Position numbers and translations under genes: made by a program. Source: Areca catechu (Eukaryota; Streptophyta; Magnoliopsida; Arecales; Arecaceae). From it: a DNA stretch of 64,000 nucleotides. Shown in pieces: positions 59,101 to 64,000 of the stretch. Positions within the stretch are counted from its first letter, which is position 1; each line of letters opens with the position of its first letter. Below the pieces are notes generated by a model that was given only the letters and a program-made list of their open reading frames with translations, was not told the origin of the DNA and searched no databases. The stretch covers positions 178,348,526 through 178,412,525 of the forward strand of contig CM038039.1 in assembly GCA_021397845.1 (NCBI GenBank). Direction: 5' to 3'.

Positions 59101-59355
59101 CTGAGGTGTGTCTTCTAAGGTTGGTTTCTTAACTTCCTTGGAGGACACTAACCAAACAGGTGAACCTTCCACAATCTCCCTTTCTAACTCTTTGGCACTA
59201 ATCAGATTTAATCCAGATGTCTTCTTTTTCAAAGAGCTAGCTCCCTTCTTGACTTCATCCTTAGGGGGCACTGGGTTAATGACTATCTTCTTCCCTAAGT
59301 GGTTGAAGGAACAGGAGTTGGACTTGCCAAACAGAGTGACATCATGGTCATAGAG
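56149..59355 (-). pseudogene. pol: E pol: RT, RNase H, integrase, chromodomain; one internal stop
   Basis: Same frame throughout, with an 822-codon open part (59271-56803). RT: DIQHAIDL, SKIDLKSGYH and the catalytic YFDD at 58519-58530. RNase H: CDASG, DKEFYA, YSDHE and ADALSRR, all four acidic residues present. Integrase: H, H, C, C zinc ligands (THAGGLAGH, CQTC), and D, D, 35 residues, E in the core. A TAG at 56803-56805 replaces a Gln in the tail. The frame goes on through HIRNLHKEI, the GPY/F motif TGPFKIIERVG and the chromodomain (about 56251-56415), and ends 49 bases inside the LTR at 56149. All catalytic residues I can check are intact. Confidence 0.93.
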
Positions 59356-59829
59356 CTAGGGTCGTCCTAAAATGATGCTGCTAACCACCATGGGTAGCAC
59401 ATCACACCACACTTTCTCCTTGTACGACTGTAATTGGATGAGGACTTGACACTGGAGCTTGATGGGAATGGAGCTAGAATCTATCCAGGACACCTTGTAA
59501 GGGCTAGGATGAGGAATTGAGGTTAGCCCTAAAGTCTTGACAGTGCTAGCAGAAATGGCATTGATACAACTGCCACTATCTAGGATAACCTTACAAACCT
59601 TCTCTCCAACCTTAATGAAAGTGTGTAGGATGTTGGTCCTACGCCAGTCTTCTTGTTCCTTAGATTGGGCAAGGATACGTCTAACTACTCCACACAAGGT
59701 AGTGGGGTCACAGGTTTCCTCATCTCCCTCATACTCTTCTGCTAAAGTCAGTCCTTCCTCATACACTTCTTCTTCCAACTCATGAACGGTCTCGTGGTTC
59801 TCTTCTTCCTCTAAACCACCTATATGGAG
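59356..59829 (-). pseudogene. E protease region ending in a stop
   Basis: Follows the zinc knuckle after a Glu-rich linker. The active-site motif DSGSCINAIS is intact (DSGS at 59569-59580). The flap and hydrophobic second half are readable (VSSIILGRP). A TAG at 59356-59358 takes the place of the Trp seen in the same motif of B; reading resumes directly in the same frame. Confidence 0.88.
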
Positions 59830-61017
59830 GGATCTAGTAGGACATTCACTGGAGTAATGGCCGGGTTGGTGACATCTAAAACAAATGCCAGATTTTCTGG
59901 GGACCTCTACAGATTTTCCTTTATTATCTTGAGGCCGGCTGGGACTGGGTCTACTAGACTCGGGTCGACTAGGGTCAGTCTGGTTTTGGTCAGGATGACT
60001 CGGATTTGGACGGGCAGGGTAAGGTCGGCCTGGATTAGGCTGGGCTGGTCTAGGGTATAGACTCCTAGCGGGTTCAATCTTTCGATAGGCGGGAGTCTTA
60101 TGGAACTGCTCAAAATCGCTGGCTACCTGGTAGGCTTGCTCTAGATCTTTTACCTCGCTCAGGTAAAGCTCTCTCTTTAACTCCTCTCTCAAACTAGACC
60201 TAAATCAAGACAAAATCATGGCCTCAGATTCGTTCATCCTACACCTCATGGCCAACTCATCAAACTGGGCAATATAGTCTGTGGCACTCTTGTTTTCTTG
60301 AATCAACATATGCCACTGATCTAAAAGGCGTTGGTGGTAAGACATAGGTATGTACTTTTCCCTAAGCCTGGCTTTTAACTCTCCCCAGGTGGCTACGGGT
60401 TCCTGTCCTCTTTGCCTCATTAGTCTCTCAATAGTATCCCAATACATCCGGGCTTGGCGAATTAACCTAAGCTTGGCAAACTTAAATTTCCTACCCTCCG
60501 TCATCTCGTACCACTCGAAATATTGGTCCATTTCCTTTTCCGAGTCCAGGTATACCATGGTGTCCAGGGTGCCATCAAATGTTGGGGCTTCTAGTCTAAT
60601 GCTCTTAAAAGCCCTATCCTCCAGATCAACAAACTCCTGATGGGGTCTTCTAGGAGGATGATCTCGGTATGGGTCAGGTTGCTGGGCCCTCCTAGGATGC
60701 GGTTCCTCGAATGTGTCAAAAGTTCTCTCTCTCCTAGGGTTAGGCTCTTCGAAAGGATCAAGATTTCTAGCCCTCCTAGGGTGTGTCATCGAAGCTGGGG
60801 TGCCAGGGTCGGGCTCAAAACGCTGCTGCTGGGTTCTCTCTATGGTGTCCAATCTAGCCTCAAACTGATTCAACAGGTTATCTAAGTGATTGGTCAATTG
60901 GGCAGATAACTGGGCTGACATTTGGGCAAAATGCTCTGACATAGTTCTTAGTAAAGCCTCTTGAGGGTTATCCATAGGTGTCTCGGTCTGATATGATGTC
61001 CCTGCCCTAGTAGACAT
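59830..61017 (-). pseudogene. gag: E gag, full length with one stop
   Basis: Start at 61017 (MSTRAGTSYQ). Residues 20-60 are Gln- and Leu-rich with coiled-coil character. Arg/Pro-rich repeats (EEPHPRRAQ) follow, then APTFDG, the capsid core with MDQYFEWYEMTEGRKF and WGELKARLREKY, LLDQW and MILS. A TGA at 60205-60207 interrupts; the frame continues FRSSLREELKREL. A Pro-rich linker leads to the CCHC knuckle at 59842-59883 (CFRCHQPGHYSSEC), all ligands present. Other copies have AGG or CGA-like codons at the stop, so a single transition explains it. Confidence 0.92.
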
Positions 61018-62067
61018 GAATCAAGCACACAAGCAAAAAATTCGACTAAGGGTAACTAGACCTAGAATCTCAACTGGGGCCTAACTCAATGCAACAGGCT
61101 AACCTGTAGTAACCCTTATCCTTGGCCAGGTAGGTGTAGGGGAGTGAAGGTCCCTTTCTGCCAACCTTAGACACCAATCGGGGATTGACCAGGTACGGCG
61201 GACCAACTCACAAGCCCTAGGTTCACCAGCCTAGACACCAAGAATAGTGGCACACACAAGATAGACTGACACAAGGAGTAGACTCGAAGTCTTGACTCGA
61301 CCGTGTTGGTGTCCCTATGGCTCTCTAGAGAAAAGCAGTACGTTGCTAATTGATTTTAAATTTAAAGGCTTAGGTTCGAAAATGAGGGTGGTTGTTGTGG
61401 CCTAAGGAGAGGTAATGATGTCCTCCCCTTTGTTATGAAATTACTGCCCTTAAATAGATTTATCATGAGATGGAATGAAACATGCAATGAACCCTAGTCT
61501 AATGGTGCAAAAAAATTCCAGAAAAATCACAGTAGACACTTAACACATCAATAGCATACCAGATGAAAGGATTTAGACAAATAAAACCTATGCTATTCTA
61601 AACATGTCTTGGAACTTAACTAAAATGGAAGAGTCAGCAAAACAGCATGCAGACAGAAGAGGATTTCAGAAATTTTAACTTTTTTTGTAATTTTTTTCTG
61701 AGGATGAGATTTTAAACAAAGATAGATAACTGAAAATTCTACAAGGAAAAAATATAAACAAGATAAACTAACTACTTTTATATAGAGATTTAAGTAGATT
61801 ACAGGCAGAAAATGTAACTAATACAGAAAAAACAGTAAACAGTAAACAGGACAGCAACAACTTGCAAGAATTTTAATTTTTTTTATAATTTTTTTCTAAA
61901 GACGAAATTTTAAACTAAGATAGCAAACTAAAAATGATACAAGGAAAAAAATACAAAACAAAGAAACTAGCTACTCTTATATTGAAATTAAAATGGATTA
62001 CAGGCAGGTCACAAGTGAAAACAGAAATCCTGAAGTGCAGAGACTGGAACAAGTCCTAAACTAACCT
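61018..62067 (-). other. Leader of E, with diverged internal duplication
   Basis: Non-coding, AT-rich. Two related blocks lie at about 61670-61806 and 61865-61987, sharing TTTTTTTCT, GAGATTTTAAAC and GGATTACAGGCAG-like strings. No ORF supported. Confidence 0.7.
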
Positions 62068-62079
62068 GCTCTGATACCA
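62068..62079 (-). other. Primer binding site of E
   Basis: Minus strand TGGTATCAGAGC, four bases from the LTR end. Confidence 0.93.
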
Positions 62080-62083
62080 AATA

Positions 62084-63488
62084 TGATGGGGAACCTATAG
62101 ACTAGGATGGCATGAAGATGATGGGAGATGCAATGCAAATAAAATCACCCTTAAATCTGATTAAATTGAGACTCATAACAAGCAAGGATGATAGAAAATA
62201 ACTTAAGGAAGATATCAACTCATACAACCTCTCATGCTGGACCCCAAAATTAAGTAAGCAGAATAATAGACCCAGGACTCAAAGATTGAGAAATCCCCGA
62301 TCTAGGACATGTAAACAATTAATAAAACAGATCTTGAGGATAAGGAGGTGAGGTAAAATGACACAACAATAAATAAATATTCCCAAAGCACTAGGGTCAC
62401 TCTTCATGGGAAGATGCGGCCTAGATGATCAATAATCAGCTGCTCAACTGGTGGCATCGTGTTAAATGTATGTTGGCAAGGTTCCTTCGGGGGATCGTTA
62501 CCGGAGAAAGACCCTACAAGGTACAAACCCAAATCAAAGCAAGAAGAGTACCAGGACATCAAATAAAATGACAATCACAATTCCTGGAGCTCCGTTTGAT
62601 GTGGAAAGGCTAAATTCGGGCGAGCTTGAAATCTTCGATCTTCTGGAGCACGGTGGTGAGAATTATGGATGATGGAATGGATGATAGGAGGGCTTAGATG
62701 GCTAGAAAATGGTAGGATAGATAGGGCCTCGCGCCCCTCGACGCCACGGGTGCAGCGAAGGCAGCCGGAGCGGGCGAGCTTGAAATCTTCGATCTTCTGG
62801 AGCACGGTGGTGAGAATTATGGATGATGGAATGGATGATAGGAGGGCATAGATGGCTGGAAAATGGTAGGATAGATAGGGCCTCGCGCCCCTCGACGCCA
62901 CGGGTGCAGTGAAGGCAGCCGGAGCCTCACACTCCTCGACGTTGCAACGCAACGAAGGCAGGGTTAGGGCCTCACACCCCTCAATGTTACAATTGTAACA
63001 AAGGCACTAGAGAAAACACTCCAGCAGTATTTCATTTCATCTTTTTTTTCTTCCTCCTTCATACAAGAGAACCATCCCTATTTATAGGCTCAAGAACACC
63101 CTCTAGAACCATCTATACAAAGATTAGTTTAATTCTCTCTTTTTTTTAAATGGGTACAAAGCTGCAGGAATCACGATGAAAATCCGGGGCTGCAGGAATG
63201 AAAGCCGGGTCTGTCAGACGGTGGTGCATGCTCTTGCTTTAAAACTCATAAAATTTTTCCTCCTTTGCTAGCTCAAGAAATGCATGACACTTGCTTCATG
63301 ACACATGCTTTAAAATTAGGAAAATTTTCTCTCCTTTGCTAGCTTCTCTTGATGTTTGGCAACAAAAAACTTCATACTTTAAAACCCGAAAACAATTACT
63401 GGGTTGCATTTGCTGGATGGTTCAGAGTCTGGATCTTCCTTACGAGATCCACAGTGAGTTCTGAAATTTTGTGTAGGTGTCCTCACCA
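62084..63488 (-). repeat. 5' LTR of E (right copy)
   Basis: Pairs with 54997-56197 but is 204 bp longer. Most of the excess is the 154-bp tandem duplication at 62617-62924. Confidence 0.93.
62617..62924 (+). repeat. 154-bp tandem duplication in E 5' LTR
   Basis: 62617-62770 and 62771-62924 both start CGGGCGAGCTTGAAATC and end GAAGGCAGCCGGAG; they differ at only a few bases. The 3' LTR has one copy, so it arose after insertion, or was lost from the other LTR. Confidence 0.9.
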
Positions 63489-64000
63489 AATATGCATGCA
63501 ATTTTTTTTGTATGTTTTATATGTGGGGTTTAGTGATTAATTCCCGAATCTCAGATTAAAATAAGTTGTAGGGAATTTTATATGAAATTTAGAAGATCAG
63601 CATGCAGATTAAGACCTAGAAAAGTAGAAAAGAATGATCGCCGGGGCTGAGAATCCTCGGTTAGGGCAAGTTCTCCTACAATAAAACTACTGGAGGTAGA
63701 GGGGGTATACCTGACAATGTCTATGAAGATCGCAGCAAAAGGGTCTCTCATTTCTCGATGGATGCGGCCTGGAAAACCGAGCCAAAGACTCGCGGATACC
63801 CGGCTTTCTGCTCGGTGATCCGATTGAGGCTTGGCTGGAGTCGTTGGATTCGTAGGAACTCGGGGAACTGTAAATGACCTGTCAGGGGTTAGAAAACTCA
63901 CAAAGGAACAAGAAAACAAAGGAAAAACAGCAAGGGAAGGCTTCTTTTGGAGTGGGCGTCCAGGGATCTGAGATGCTTGTTGGCAACAGGAAGATGATTG
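63489..64000 (-). repeat. 5' LTR of F, part beyond E, cut by window end
   Basis: Starts with the right target duplication AATAT, then follows 45971-46520 of the left F LTR closely. The rest of the LTR, the F target site and the end of LTR H lie outside the window. An ORF at 63578-63919 (minus) has a counterpart in the left LTR but no recognised product. Confidence 0.88.

Larger units (their letters stand above)
54997..63488 (-). mobile_element. E: nearly intact chromovirus inserted in the F 5' LTR
   Basis: An 8.5-kb element with LTRs of 1,201 and 1,405 bp, PBS, leader, gag-pol and PPT, framed by the 5-bp duplication AATAT. The LTRs differ at about five of the first 125 bases. Gag-pol is one frame with three stops. 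It is the best preserved element of the window and a reasonable reference for annotating A, B, F and N. Confidence 0.95.
45957..64000 (-). mobile_element. F: chromovirus, minus strand, holding S and E
   Basis: The 3' LTR is at left (45957-47205), then a minus-strand gag-pol, leader, primer site (54964-54976) and the 5' LTR at right. That LTR is split by E after 17 bases and resumes at 63489. It runs off the window, so the total length is unknown. The LTRs pair well: 45980-46520 with 63494-64000. Gag-pol has about ten stops plus the solo LTR insertion. Confidence 0.9.

Overview
The window is plant nuclear DNA made almost entirely of nested LTR retrotransposons. I found no host gene, no rRNA or tRNA gene and no prokaryotic feature. 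The evidence for a plant is the mix of families: Ty3/gypsy chromoviruses with a C-terminal chromodomain, Tat-lineage Ty3/gypsy with a second RNase H domain and an antisense gene, and a Sirevirus-like Ty1/copia element with an env-like ORF. Primer sites match the 3' end of plant initiator tRNA-Met. The species cannot be read from the sequence; a large-genome flowering plant fits. Layout, left to right. 1-6547: degenerate chromovirus A (+), entered inside its leader and ending with its 3' LTR. 6548-8556: 3' part of a Ty1/copia element on the minus strand with an env-like pseudogene. 8557-14143: rearranged Tat-lineage remnants holding two pieces of the antisense-type gene and a tandem array. 14144-19426: chromovirus deletion derivative B (+), whose 3' LTR stops abruptly. 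19427-20958: another full-length LTR (C). 20959-45597: a Sirevirus-like copia element (D1, +), split by an 18-kb Tat element (T1, 24042-42073, 5-bp target duplication GGGCT). T1 is itself split by a non-autonomous chromovirus (N, 26922-33987, minus strand). 45598-45956: start of a chromovirus LTR (H) inserted beside the D1 env-like region. 45957-64000: chromovirus F (minus), inserted in H. F carries a solo LTR (48617-50304, target duplication GTAAC) in its pol region and element E (54997-63488, minus, target duplication AATAT) in its right LTR; F continues past the window. Insertion order: D1 received T1, then N entered T1; D1 received H, then F, then solo LTR S and element E. Within this nest E is best preserved: one continuous gag-pol frame broken by only three stop codons, all explicable by C-to-T or G-to-A transitions. 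Most interesting parts: (1) the T1 antisense gene, with a three-exon GT-AG structure, its own TATA box and three perfect CACGTG boxes upstream; (2) element N, which has replaced protease and reverse transcriptase with an unrecognised, internally repetitive protein in the gag frame, with a faint counterpart in B; (3) a 30-bp extension at the N LTR end that contains a primer-binding-site copy; (4) chromovirus pol frames that run into their own 3' LTR.
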